Origin: Bacillota bacterium
Lineage (GTDB): Bacteria > Bacillota > Clostridia > Acetivibrionales > DSM-1351
Length of the DNA: 31,930 bases
Direction of reading: 5' to 3'
Assembly: GCA_023433945.1 (NCBI GenBank)
Contig: JAEYTP010000095.1
Span: 1 to 31,930 of the forward strand
Shown here: one piece after another, positions 23,602-30,897 of the stretch
Layout: the number at the start of each line of letters is the position of its first letter
Position numbering within the stretch: position 1 is the first letter of the stretch
The notes under the pieces: generated by a model
The model's input: only the letters and a program-made list of their open reading frames with translations
The model's database searches: none
Told to the model about the DNA's origin: nothing
Program-made: the position numbers and the translations under genes

Positions 23602-25230
23602 TTACTTATTGTACCTAGGGAGCATAATATAAAAGGTAGTACCCTCACCTGGTGTACTTTCAAACCTTAATATTCCAAAATGGCTCTGTACTATTTGCCT
23701 TACAAAGTAAAGTCCCATGCCCCAGTTATAATTGGTATTTTTGTTAGTATAAAAAGGATAAAATATCTTTTTTCGCTTATTCTTTGAAATACCTATCCCG
23801 TTGTCCTTTATTTCAATAACTGTATAAAGCCTTTCTTGATGAGTAGATAGCTCAATGTTGCTCTCTGCTTCTCTTCCCGCTGCAACTACAGCATCCTGTG
23901 CATTTATGAGCAGATTATACAGTGCCTCACTTAGATGAGTTATGTCTGCAAGTATATATGTACTTAGTTCAATATTGAGCTTCACCTGAAAATTAGTATA
24001 TTTCTGATAAACCCTTTGCATAGTCGTTTGGATAACCGCCTCTATAGAAACCGGTGTAAGCATGATAGAATTCGATTTGGTGTACTTGTATAGCTCTTCC
24101 ATACGTTCTAGCATATTCTCGTTTAGTTGGCTTAGCCTGTCTGTATACTTTTTAAGTTCTTCTAAATCAGGCTTTTCCATAGTAAATGCCTGATTAATCT
24201 TTTTATTGAGGACGCGGGCTGATAGCAGCTGATTTTTAATACTATGCACAAACACTGAAACCCCCATGCTTGCAGTATCAAATTTTCGCTGCATTTGTAT
24301 GTCCTCCTGGTCATCCTGATAATTGACCTTTGTGTAGCTGAAAAGATTATAGAAACCTAAGACTACAAATATAATAGTTGCTGTACTCAGTAAAAGCCAC
24401 CCTAAGAATGATAAGGATGGGTTTGCATAAGAAATACCGCTAACCCATAAGTAATCAGCTCCGTATAATTGATAAACCTGAATAGGGTCTTGCACACTGT
24501 AAATCCCATATAATAGTGCCAAGTCTATATGAGAAAAAAGAATATACCGGAATTGATTTGAGAAATATGGAATGGTAATACTGATATATTCCTTAATCAA
24601 AAGTCCAATCGCAAGAGCAATATATATAAAAATCCATATTAATGCAACTGTCATAAGTGCCTTTTGTAGGGCAAACCTACCCCGCACCATAGTATAAAAA
24701 ATTTGTGGATAATAAATGACTAATGACGTTACAGGAACAATAAATACAATTCCCGCCCACCTTATATTACGTTGAATAAAGGGAATCATGGAGTAATTAA
24801 CAGTAAGTATCAATAAAAAGGCTGGAAACAAAAAGCGTCCAATGGCTATCATATATCCCAATTTATCCAGAGTTATAACCATATATTGAATTTTATTCTT
24901 TATTGTAGGAGACAGGAATAGAAATACTTCTTGAGCTCCGCTAACCCCTCCGATTTTAGCTGTATATATAATAATGCCCGAAAACATTAGAATTAGACTT
25001 GTGCAAAGTCCCAATAGCAGCATGGAGTTTTTATCTCTTTTTAGTATTACAAGTGATATTGAGATTATGGCAAGAAATACTAATATCAGAATTAACACAG
25101 CAGTTCCCCCATTGGATTGTAATATGATTGCAAATATGATTGTAAATATGATTGTTTTTATAATAGTTATATGATTCTTATTATACACTTTTATATTATG
25201 GTTTACCATAATATTTGATAAAGTAACCAT
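23602..25230 (-). CDS. multi-span membrane sensor histidine kinase
   Basis: A 542-aa kinase. The first 300 residues are about eight hydrophobic segments without a recognisable sensor fold. The cytoplasmic part has a phosphoacceptor H329 in VFVHSIKNQLLSARV (the HxxKN style of LytS/YesM-like and related kinases) and an ATPase domain with YNLLINAQDAV, IKDNGIGIS and WGMGLYFVRQIV. The upstream region has no clear ribosome binding site for the first ATG (25230) nor for the next (25209), which lies in an 8-bp-arm inverted repeat (25195-25212), so the start is uncertain. It is paired with the NarL-type regulator and adjoins the importer operon. Confidence 0.87.
   Translation of the reverse strand: MVTLSNIMVNHNIKVYNKNHITIIKTIIFTIIFAIILQSNGGTAVLILILVFLAIISISLVILKRDKNSMLLLGLCTSLILMFSGIIIYTAKIGGVSGAQEVFLFLSPTIKNKIQYMVITLDKLGYMIAIGRFLFPAFLLILTVNYSMIPFIQRNIRWAGIVFIVPVTSLVIYYPQIFYTMVRGRFALQKALMTVALIWIFIYIALAIGLLIKEYISITIPYFSNQFRYILFSHIDLALLYGIYSVQDPIQVYQLYGADYLWVSGISYANPSLSFLGWLLLSTATIIFVVLGFYNLFSYTKVNYQDDQEDIQMQRKFDTASMGVSVFVHSIKNQLLSARVLNKKINQAFTMEKPDLEELKKYTDRLSQLNENMLERMEELYKYTKSNSIMLTPVSIEAVIQTTMQRVYQKYTNFQVKLNIELSTYILADITHLSEALYNLLINAQDAVVAAGREAESNIELSTHQERLYTVIEIKDNGIGISKNKRKKIFYPFYTNKNTNYNWGMGLYFVRQIVQSHFGILRFESTPGEGTTFYIMLPRYNK
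25121..25156. repeat. 12-bp tandem repeat, three copies, in the first membrane span of the kinase
   Basis: AATATGATTGYW repeated three times with only terminal-base changes (25121, 25133, 25145). On the coding strand it yields TIIF-TIIF-AIIL, lengthening the first hydrophobic helix in four-residue steps without shifting the frame. Confidence 0.85.
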
Positions 25231-25365
25231 TAAAAATTAATAAATATCCCTCATTTTTAAATATTAGAATAAATTTTAAAACATAATTAAAATAATCCTA
25301 AACTCTTTTATATAACTAAATTAAATCCCAAGCTCCGATAAGTAAAGGATTTTGGGGCAAGAATA

Positions 25366-25407
25366 GAGCTAGTACACAATGCTCATTTGAAAATCCTGTA
25401 CTAGCTC
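25366..25407. terminator. 11-bp inverted repeat downstream of the importer operon
   Basis: Perfect arms GAGCTAGTACA and TGTACTAGCTC around a 20-base loop, about 50 bp past the binding-protein stop. The T-tract on the minus strand (CTATTCTTG) is poor, so it may be a weak terminator, an mRNA stabiliser or a protein site. The palindrome TTAGTGCACTAA (25428-25439) lies next to it. Confidence 0.45.
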
Positions 25408-25454
25408 ACAATGAAATATTTAAAAGGTTAGTGCACTAAGAATTATTCTAAATA

Positions 25455-26525
25455 TCAATTTTGGTTCGCTTCATAAGCCTTGATTATAATATCAGGTGAG
25501 AAATAAGTATTTACGTCAACAGCTGCTTCCAAATTTCCACTATCTATAAAGGATTTTTGCTGATTTTCATACCATTTCTTCAATGTTCCGTCTTTAGCCA
25601 TATCATAAACAGTCTTTGATTCAGGCCAATCTCCTTCTCCTACAGACTGCTTAATTACTTCAGGGTCCTGTTCAATCAAATCTGCTACCCATTGTGCAGC
25701 CTGCTCAATATTATTCCTCTTATAATCCTGAGCCTTTAGTATAGCTCTTGTAAAACGAACCAGCTTGTCCTGGTTCTTTTCAAAATATTCATTTGTGCAA
25801 ATCCAGCTGGATGGGAAAACCATTTGATCCTCGTATGTTTTATTGTTTGCAAGCATTACAACCTTATCTCCAAGCTTTTCCTTAACTGTGATTGTTGATG
25901 GTGACCATATTGCACAAGCATCAATTTTTCCTGTAACCATAGCCGTAACAGCAGCTGATGGATCCATCTGAACCACATTAACATCCTTTTGAGATAACCC
26001 TACTGAAGCTAATGCAAGATTTAATATTATTTCACTGGAAGTTCCAAGAGATGTACCAATTGTCTTACCCTTTAGATCTGCGATTGTATTAACACCCTTG
26101 TCCTTGTTACCTAGAACCTCATCAGCAAGGCTGGTGCCATCAAGAGTAAATATCTTAGCTTGTCCTTTTGCACAAAGGGCGTGTGCTCCATGACCGATCT
26201 GTGAAACGTCTATATTTCCGCTACCCATAGCAGCGATTTCTTCAGGTCCCTTTGCAAACTTAACAACTTCTACATCAATTCCCTGCTCTTCAAAGTAACC
26301 CATTTCTATTGCTGTAACTAAAGTGCTGGCACTTCCCATATTAGGCATATAAGCAACTCTCATTTTAATGCGTTCTACCGGAGTAGTAGAATCGGCTGTA
26401 GTTGAATCAGCTGTTGCGGTTGTAGTGGATGAACTATTTTGGCCATTGCTGTCAGTTGTTCCGCAGCCAGCAAACATAGATACTGTTAATACTGCAGTAA
26501 GTAAAATGCTAATAAATCTTTTCAT
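25455..26525 (-). CDS. ABC transporter substrate-binding lipoprotein, SsuA/TauA (NMT1-like) family
   Basis: Extracellular binding protein of 356 aa anchored by a lipid. The signal peptide (1-20) ends in the lipobox MFAGC with C21 modified. A serine/threonine-rich linker (22-50), containing a 15-bp tandem repeat (ADSTT twice), leads to the family fold starting MRVAYMPNMGSASTLVTAIEMG, with GNIDVSQIGHGAHAL and KGKTIGTSLGTSSEI. Family members bind alkanesulfonates, taurine, nitrate or thiamine-precursor pyrimidines. The residues here do not settle the ligand. It is the last gene of the importer operon, after permease and ATPase. Confidence 0.9.
   Translation of the reverse strand: MKRFISILLTAVLTVSMFAGCGTTDSNGQNSSSTTTATADSTTADSTTPVERIKMRVAYMPNMGSASTLVTAIEMGYFEEQGIDVEVVKFAKGPEEIAAMGSGNIDVSQIGHGAHALCAKGQAKIFTLDGTSLADEVLGNKDKGVNTIADLKGKTIGTSLGTSSEIILNLALASVGLSQKDVNVVQMDPSAAVTAMVTGKIDACAIWSPSTITVKEKLGDKVVMLANNKTYEDQMVFPSSWICTNEYFEKNQDKLVRFTRAILKAQDYKRNNIEQAAQWVADLIEQDPEVIKQSVGEGDWPESKTVYDMAKDGTLKKWYENQQKSFIDSGNLEAAVDVNTYFSPDIIIKAYEANQN
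26386..26415. repeat. 15-bp tandem repeat in the lipoprotein linker
   Basis: Two 15-bp units (26386-26400, 26401-26415) encode ADSTT twice in the flexible linker after the lipid anchor. Confidence 0.8.
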
Positions 26526-26584
26526 GAAATATTTCCTCCCATTGGATTATAATTTTAAATGCTTTCACATCAAAATACTGCTAT

Positions 26585-26665
26585 CCTTACATCAAGATAT
26601 TCTTGTTAACCCCTTACATCAAGATATTCTTATTATTTTCTTACCTCTAGATATTCTTGATATAC
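26585..26665. repeat. 27-bp tandem triplication of the 3' end of the ABC ATPase gene
   Basis: Three units of exactly 27 bp (26639-26665, 26612-26638, 26585-26611). The first holds the gene's own end, EYLEVRK followed by two TAA codons. The next two stay in the same frame and read EYLDVRG plus stop, then QEYLDVRIAVF plus stop. They fill much of the gap before the binding-protein gene. Confidence 0.9.
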
Positions 26666-27424
26666 TCTACTCCATATATAATTTTTTAAGTCAAGGAACT
26701 CTTTAGTCATTTTTGTCTCTTGAGTACGAGGACGTGGGATATTGATATCGACAACTTCTTTAACACGACCAGGACGGGCACTCATAATTACTACTCGAGT
26801 TGCCAGAATTATCGCCTCATCAACGTCATGTGTAATAAAGAAGCATGTTTTTTTATCATTTTCCCAAGTTTTCAATAATTCAGACTGCAATTGTGTTCTG
26901 GTCTGAGCATCCAAAGCACCAAATGGTTCATCCATCAACAGAACCTGAGGATTAACTGCATAAGCCCTTGCAATTGCTACACGCTGCTTCATACCTCCAG
27001 AGAGCTCCTTTGGATAGCTGTTTGCAAAATCCTGTAGGTCAACCATTTCAAGGTATTTATTTGCAATCTCGTTAGCTTCACTACCTTTAATTCCCTTTAG
27101 TTTAAGACCAAACTCAACATTTTTTCTCACTGTAAGCCATGGAAAAAGAGCATATTGCTGAAATACTACTCCTCGCTCAGGACCTGGTCCAGCAACTTCA
27201 TTTCCATCAACATAAACCGTTCCTGATGTAGCCTCATGAAGCCCTGCTATAATATTTAAAAGAGTAGACTTTCCGCATCCTGAAGGTCCTATTACGCAGA
27301 TAAACTCATTGTCATAAATGTCCAAGCTAACCCCATTAAGTGCTACCATTTCACCGTTTCGTCCATTATAAATCTTCTTAACATTATCTATTTTAACCTT
27401 TACATGTTCTGTGTTTCCTGCCAT
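26633..27424 (-). CDS. ABC transporter ATPase, SsuB/TauB-like
   Basis: Cytoplasmic ATPase of 263 aa powering the importer. Walker A GPSGCGKST (46-54), Q-loop FQQYALFPW, signature LSGGMKQR (141-148), Walker B VLLMDEPFGALD (161-172, E166) and H-loop H199 in FITHDVDEA are all intact. It overlaps the end of the permease gene by 25 bp, with AAAGGAGG nine bases before its ATG. Its last codons are tandemly repeated downstream, so the present C terminus may be a shortened version of the ancestral one. Confidence 0.95.
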   Translation of the reverse strand: MAGNTEHVKVKIDNVKKIYNGRNGEMVALNGVSLDIYDNEFICVIGPSGCGKSTLLNIIAGLHEATSGTVYVDGNEVAGPGPERGVVFQQYALFPWLTVRKNVEFGLKLKGIKGSEANEIANKYLEMVDLQDFANSYPKELSGGMKQRVAIARAYAVNPQVLLMDEPFGALDAQTRTQLQSELLKTWENDKKTCFFITHDVDEAIILATRVVIMSARPGRVKEVVDINIPRPRTQETKMTKEFLDLKNYIWSRVYQEYLEVRK

Positions 27425-28194
27425 CCTGTTAGCCTCCTTTCAAGGAATTTCACAAGCTTCTCAAGAGATATTCCAATGATACCGATTATAAGAATGCCCA
27501 TTAGTACTGTTGCCATATCAAAGTACTGCCCTGCTGCAGTTACCATCATTCCAAGTCCGCTTGAGGCACCCGTCATTTCGGCGGCAATAAGGGTGGTTAA
27601 TGCTGCTGACAAGCCAAGTCTTACACCCACCAGGATAAAAGGAGTTGATGCTGGTACTACTACTTTTAAGAATATATCTCTATTATTTGCACCAAGCACC
27701 TTAGCTGCTTTAATCAAGGTCACATCAACGTTACGTACACCTTGGTAAATAGAAATTACGTTCACAAGAAATGTCGCAATAAAAATTACTACAATCTTTG
27801 CTTCCTCTCCAACACCTACGCCTGCAATAACTAAAGGTATGTAAGCAATTGGTGGAATATTTCTAATAAACTGAATCCATGGTTCAACCAAATTTCTGAA
27901 AATACTGTACCAACCCATCAGGAATGCAACTGGGATTGCAATTAAAAAACCAAATGCAAACCCGCCAAATACACGGAACAAACTAACACCTATATGCTTC
28001 CATATAGTTCCATCTGCTGCTTTTTTGAGAAAGCTTTCAATAATTGAAGCTGGAGATGAGAACACCAACGCGGTTTTTGGCATAACAGATAAAAATTGCA
28101 AAAGCAACAATGCTAATAGAAAAGAAACCATTAGCCAAACCCAGTTTGGAATTTTTGCAACTGTTTGACCAATGCTATTCTGCTTTCCTTTCAT
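27400..28194 (-). CDS. ABC transporter permease, SsuC/TauC-like
   Basis: Membrane component of 264 aa with about six hydrophobic segments and the BPD_transp_1 EAA-type loop (AAKVLGANNRDIFLKVVVPASTP), followed by GVRLGLSAALTTLIAAEM. It forms the importer's channel with the SsuB/TauB-like ATPase. First gene of the three-gene operon. The ATG at 28194 has GAGGG five to six bases upstream; an ATG four codons earlier lacks a site. Just upstream is the inverted repeat TGTTTATGTAAACA (28223-28236), which could be operator or promoter sequence. Confidence 0.92.
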   Translation of the reverse strand: MKGKQNSIGQTVAKIPNWVWLMVSFLLALLLLQFLSVMPKTALVFSSPASIIESFLKKAADGTIWKHIGVSLFRVFGGFAFGFLIAIPVAFLMGWYSIFRNLVEPWIQFIRNIPPIAYIPLVIAGVGVGEEAKIVVIFIATFLVNVISIYQGVRNVDVTLIKAAKVLGANNRDIFLKVVVPASTPFILVGVRLGLSAALTTLIAAEMTGASSGLGMMVTAAGQYFDMATVLMGILIIGIIGISLEKLVKFLERRLTGWQETQNM

Positions 28195-28222
28195 AGTATC
28201 CCTCATTTCTTTTTATATAACT

Positions 28223-28236
28223 TGTTTATGTAAACA
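28223..28236. promoter_or_regulatory. inverted repeat upstream of the importer operon
   Basis: TGTTTA-TG-TAAACA, six-base arms, about 30 bp before the permease start in an AT-rich promoter region. It is a candidate binding site for the NarL-type regulator or another factor. Confidence 0.3.
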
Positions 28237-28273
28237 TAATAAACTTAAATTAAGAAATATATCAGTATTAAAA

Positions 28274-29031
28274 TTAATCATACCTTTTTAGTTTACGAAA
28301 CATTTCATTCTTATACTCCTCAACCCCTGGCTGATCAAATGGGTTGATACCATTAAACATACCTGAAACATAACAGGTAAGCTGAAAATAATAAAACAGT
28401 TGTCCAAAGTAATAAGGTGTAAGCTGTGGAATGGTTATGATATTGCAGGGTACTCCCCCAGAAATATGGGCTTTAACCGTTGCACTAAATGCAATATCAT
28501 TAATTGATTTAATATCCATATTGTTTAGATAATCAAAGCCATCAATAACCTTGTTATCAGGCTGAATAATATAGTTTTTGATTGTATTGTTTGCATAAAG
28601 AAAGGTCTCCATAATATTCCTTTTGCCATTTTGAATATACTGACCTACAGAATGTAAATCCTCTGTAAAGTTACAGGAACCAGGAAACAAACCGCCAAAA
28701 TTTTTTCCTTCACTCTCAGCAAACAGCTGTACCCACCATTTTGAGAAAAACTCCAAATAAGGTTCAAAGGATGAAAGGAATTCCATTGCAAATCCCTGTT
28801 TTTCCATCAAGTGACGAATAGCTGCGTAAATAATTGCAGGATTATCTCTAAATGGTGTAGACTTTAGCATATGCTCCATGTCTTTTGCACCTTGAATAAT
28901 ATCTCCTATTTGAATACCAGCCACCGCAGCAGGGAACAATCCAACAGCTTTTTATTATGTTCAATATATTTTAAAACACTGTTAGAGCCTAAAAAAGATA
29001 ATGAATTATCAAAGTTGAATTGAAGCATCAT
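28274..29031 (-). pseudogene. pgi: glucose-6-phosphate isomerase with large internal deletion
   Basis: Starting at the tandem ATG codons (29031) behind GGGGGATATG, the first about 28 codons read like a Pgi N terminus (MMLQFNFDNSLSFLGSNSVL...YIEHNKK). The sequence then jumps, near 28950, to the C-terminal half in another frame: AVGLFPAAVAGIQIG, FTEDLHSVGQYIQNG, VPCNIITIPQLTPYYFGQLF and NPFDQPGVEEYK. About 200 residues are missing from the middle, including the glycine-rich substrate-binding motifs and the catalytic glutamate region, and the junction is out of frame. The remaining 221-codon frame has no plausible start. It is non-functional as an isomerase; an intact copy may exist elsewhere. 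Confidence 0.88.
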
Positions 29032-29133
29032 ATCCCCCCTGTTAGCAGTAAAAATATTATGTAACTAATTTATTATAAAATTTAGGTGTGGAGGATAACA
29101 GTATAGTTTTTTCTAATACCTTGCTTGATGCAC

Positions 29134-29170
29134 AAAAAAAGCGGGTACTTTATTAGAAAAGTACCTCGCT
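29134..29170 (-). terminator. intrinsic terminator of the TetR/zinc-ribbon/TfoX/CMD operon
   Basis: On the minus strand arms AGCGAGGTACTTT and AAAGTACCCGCT (one bulge) close a six-base loop and are followed by seven T. It lies 55 bp past the CMD gene stop and just before the pgi remnant. Confidence 0.85.
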
Positions 29171-29224
29171 GGTTGTAAGATATGTATAAAGTTGTTTAAA
29201 GGTTAGTGCTATATCTTTTATCAA

Positions 29225-29530
29225 TTACTCGTCGTACGCAGACAACGCTAAAGGTAAAGCACTAATAACACTGTTGCCCACTGCAGGAAGGCCAACTAAT
29301 ATTGAGCTGATAATCTCTTCCCTTGTTGCTCCATGTGATTTAGCCATTTTTGTGTGAAATGGTATGCCACTTTCTAAGCGCACGGCAGATAACACTGCTA
29401 GATATGCGAGTTCTTCAGTCTTTTTATCAAGCTTACTAACTGTATCTAGCTTTTGCACAGTCTCCATCCAGATGCTTTGATACTCAGGAGCTTCTGAAGT
29501 AAATACTTCAAACGCTTTGCTCACTTGCAT
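29225..29530 (-). CDS. carboxymuconolactone decarboxylase (CMD/AhpD-like) family protein
   Basis: A 101-aa protein made of one CMD domain: TEELAYLAVLSAVRLESGIPFHTKMAKSHGATREEI is the core region, with KxxELAYLAV, H in PFHTKMA and GATREEI. AhpD-type enzymes have a redox CxxC here; this protein has neither cysteine (SGIPFH), so peroxidase-type activity is unlikely and the role is unknown. Start fixed by GAGGAGG. Last gene of the TetR operon, 13 bp after the TfoX-like gene. Confidence 0.85.
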   Translation of the reverse strand: MQVSKAFEVFTSEAPEYQSIWMETVQKLDTVSKLDKKTEELAYLAVLSAVRLESGIPFHTKMAKSHGATREEIISSILVGLPAVGNSVISALPLALSAYDE

Positions 29531-29543
29531 ATTTAGTTCCTCC

Positions 29544-29795
29544 TCACAAATCCTTATAAAATAACTTTAAGTCGCACTTCGTACTTTCGGGTAATAGACT
29601 GTCTTTGATGCCGTCTATTGCTCCCTGCAGCCCGTAGAGCATATGCAAACAAGCTCCTGGATCAATCAATTTTATTCGAATAAAAGCTTCCTTGCTGCCA
29701 ATATCCCTCAGCTGCTTTACGGTATAAATTCCAATTTCATTAAGGTTTTTCTCCAGTACCTTACCTACATTAGGCAGTATAGCTAATTCTCCCAT
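29544..29795 (-). CDS. TfoX C-terminal-domain protein
   Basis: An 83-aa protein consisting only of the TfoX/Sxy C-terminal domain, a small helix-hairpin-helix-like fold: LPNVGKVLEKNLNEIGI, VKQLRDIGSKEAF, CLHMLYGLQGAIDGI. Full TfoX promotes competence gene expression in gamma-proteobacteria; these stand-alone C domains in Firmicutes have no established function. I chose the ATG at 29795 over a TTG two codons upstream because of the AGAGGGA spacing. It lies between the zinc-ribbon and CMD genes in one operon. Confidence 0.87.
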   Translation of the reverse strand: MGELAILPNVGKVLEKNLNEIGIYTVKQLRDIGSKEAFIRIKLIDPGACLHMLYGLQGAIDGIKDSLLPESTKCDLKLFYKDL

Positions 29796-29809
29796 ATGCA
29801 ATCCCTCTC

Positions 29810-30055
29810 CTAATCAAAATATTTTTCCCACGCTGGCAATTTGCGCATCATGTTTATGGCAATGTTTTGGGCAGCACTTTCATCAAATCCCTGAGTCCTT
29901 ACTATAAATTTAGTGAGGTTCTCTTTCTTCTCTTCAAAAGATTGCATTTCTCCGTCGGGACGCGAACAGTGGACACAATAATCCTTGCCCTGATCGTTTG
30001 TGGCGAAGTCCGAAGTATTCTCCATAGGCATGCCACAGGCAATACATGTTTTCAT
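29810..30055 (-). CDS. small zinc-ribbon protein
   Basis: An 81-aa protein with two CxxC pairs, C4/C7 (CIACGMP) and C27/C30 (CVHCSRP), forming a zinc ribbon, followed by a helical tail (LTKFIVRTQGFDESAAQNIA). It matches the 'putative zinc ribbon' family found near transcription regulators. The start overlaps the TetR gene's stop as ATGA, so translation is coupled. Function unknown; the pairing suggests a co-sensor or accessory to the regulator. Confidence 0.85.
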   Translation of the reverse strand: MKTCIACGMPMENTSDFATNDQGKDYCVHCSRPDGEMQSFEEKKENLTKFIVRTQGFDESAAQNIAINMMRKLPAWEKYFD

Positions 30056-30657
30056 TCCTTTACCTCGCTTTCCTTCTTAATTAATTTTATATAAACAGAT
30101 AGTAATTCTTCTCTATACCTTCTTAATACCGATCCATTAGAATCTGAGAAGAATTCCTTGTTCTGAAGATAATAATGAATCATACCGAGCCATGTATTGA
30201 ATAGTATATGTATTGGGAACTTTTTGACTGTTCCTTTTTCTATTTCACCATCGATGACACTGCTAAAATGAAAGGCCACAGTCGACTGAATAATTGCAAA
30301 AGTGCTTTTTGCTTCATCTGGTAATCTATCTTTTTCTGAAATTAATCTAGAATAAAATGCCTCGTATTCTTCCAAAACATTTAAATGCTCTTTCAATAAA
30401 TTCTCTAAACTGTCACACTTCTTTGTAAGCGTATGCAGACTTAAGCCCATATTATCTCCGAAGTCTGACAGTAAACATATTAATAAATCATTAAGAGTTG
30501 GAAAATGAACAAATATTGAACCGTGTGACACTCCAGCTTCCTTTGCGATAATGCTTGTCGGAACTGAAAAACCTTTTTCAGAGAAAATTCGGTATGCTGC
30601 TTCAATAATTTTTTTACGAGTATTTAATTTTTGAGTCTGCCTTGTAGAAATTCTCAT
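30052..30657 (-). CDS. TetR/AcrR-family transcriptional regulator
   Basis: A 201-aa regulator with N-terminal helix-turn-helix (about 12-60; recognition helix GVSHGSIFVHFPT) and a helical ligand domain. I placed the start at the ATG at 30657, which has GGAGAG seven bases upstream and lies downstream of a consensus promoter; longer readings would begin upstream of the -35 element. It heads an operon with the zinc-ribbon, TfoX-C and CMD genes and probably represses it. Confidence 0.88.
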   Translation of the reverse strand: MRISTRQTQKLNTRKKIIEAAYRIFSEKGFSVPTSIIAKEAGVSHGSIFVHFPTLNDLLICLLSDFGDNMGLSLHTLTKKCDSLENLLKEHLNVLEEYEAFYSRLISEKDRLPDEAKSTFAIIQSTVAFHFSSVIDGEIEKGTVKKFPIHILFNTWLGMIHYYLQNKEFFSDSNGSVLRRYREELLSVYIKLIKKESEVKE

Positions 30658-30669
30658 AATTGACTCTCC

Positions 30670-30680
30670 ACTCATTGAGT
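30670..30680. promoter_or_regulatory. candidate operator of the second TetR-family gene
   Basis: ACTCATTGAGT is an 11-bp perfect palindrome about 9 bases downstream of the -10 element and overlapping the start of the transcript. A further ACTCATT half-site follows at 30685-30691, inside the promoter. This suits autorepression. Confidence 0.45.
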
Positions 30681-30688
30681 TTATACTC

Positions 30689-30717
30689 ATTATATAAGTG
30701 TTTCCTTTTTTTGTCAA
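30689..30717 (-). promoter_or_regulatory. consensus sigma-A promoter of the TetR operon
   Basis: On the minus strand TTGACA (30717-30712), exactly 17 bp, then TATAAT (30694-30689): a perfect vegetative promoter. The transcript would start near 30682, 25 bp before the ATG. Confidence 0.85.
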
Positions 30718-30727
30718 TACAAAACCT

Positions 30728-30764
30728 AAAAAACCTAGTTGGGATAAATCCAACTAGGTTTTTT
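30728..30764. terminator. bidirectional intrinsic terminator
   Basis: Perfect 15-base arms, AAAAAACCTAGTTGG and CCAACTAGGTTTTTT, with a seven-base loop. It has a T-run on either strand. It ends the ArsC/Spx-like gene transcript and insulates the TetR promoter 11 bp away. Confidence 0.92.
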
Positions 30765-30864
30765 GCATTAATCGAATTACGCAAAATCCTGTATTTTCGG
30801 GTACATTATTCCCCAAAATTCACATTTTTAAAAGAATAAATCAGAATGAAAATGAATTGTATAT

Positions 30865-30896
30865 CTTAACAATTTGATATCTTAACAATTCGATAT
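30865..30896. repeat. 16-bp tandem repeat immediately after the ArsC/Spx-like gene
   Basis: Two 16-bp units (30865-30880 and 30881-30896) differ at one base and are flanked by a degenerate third (30849-30864). They begin 2 bp past the stop codon, before the terminator. Confidence 0.8.
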
Positions 30897-30897
30897 A

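Noticed and set aside
26585..26665. Regular direct repeats that could suggest a small CRISPR array
   Set aside because: The 27-bp units are directly adjacent with no spacers, one unit is coding, and no cas gene is near.
28274..28939. A functional 221-aa protein from the Pgi C-terminal half
   Set aside because: There is no ribosome binding site before its first ATG, the frame is open upstream only to the deletion junction, and the active-site half is missing.
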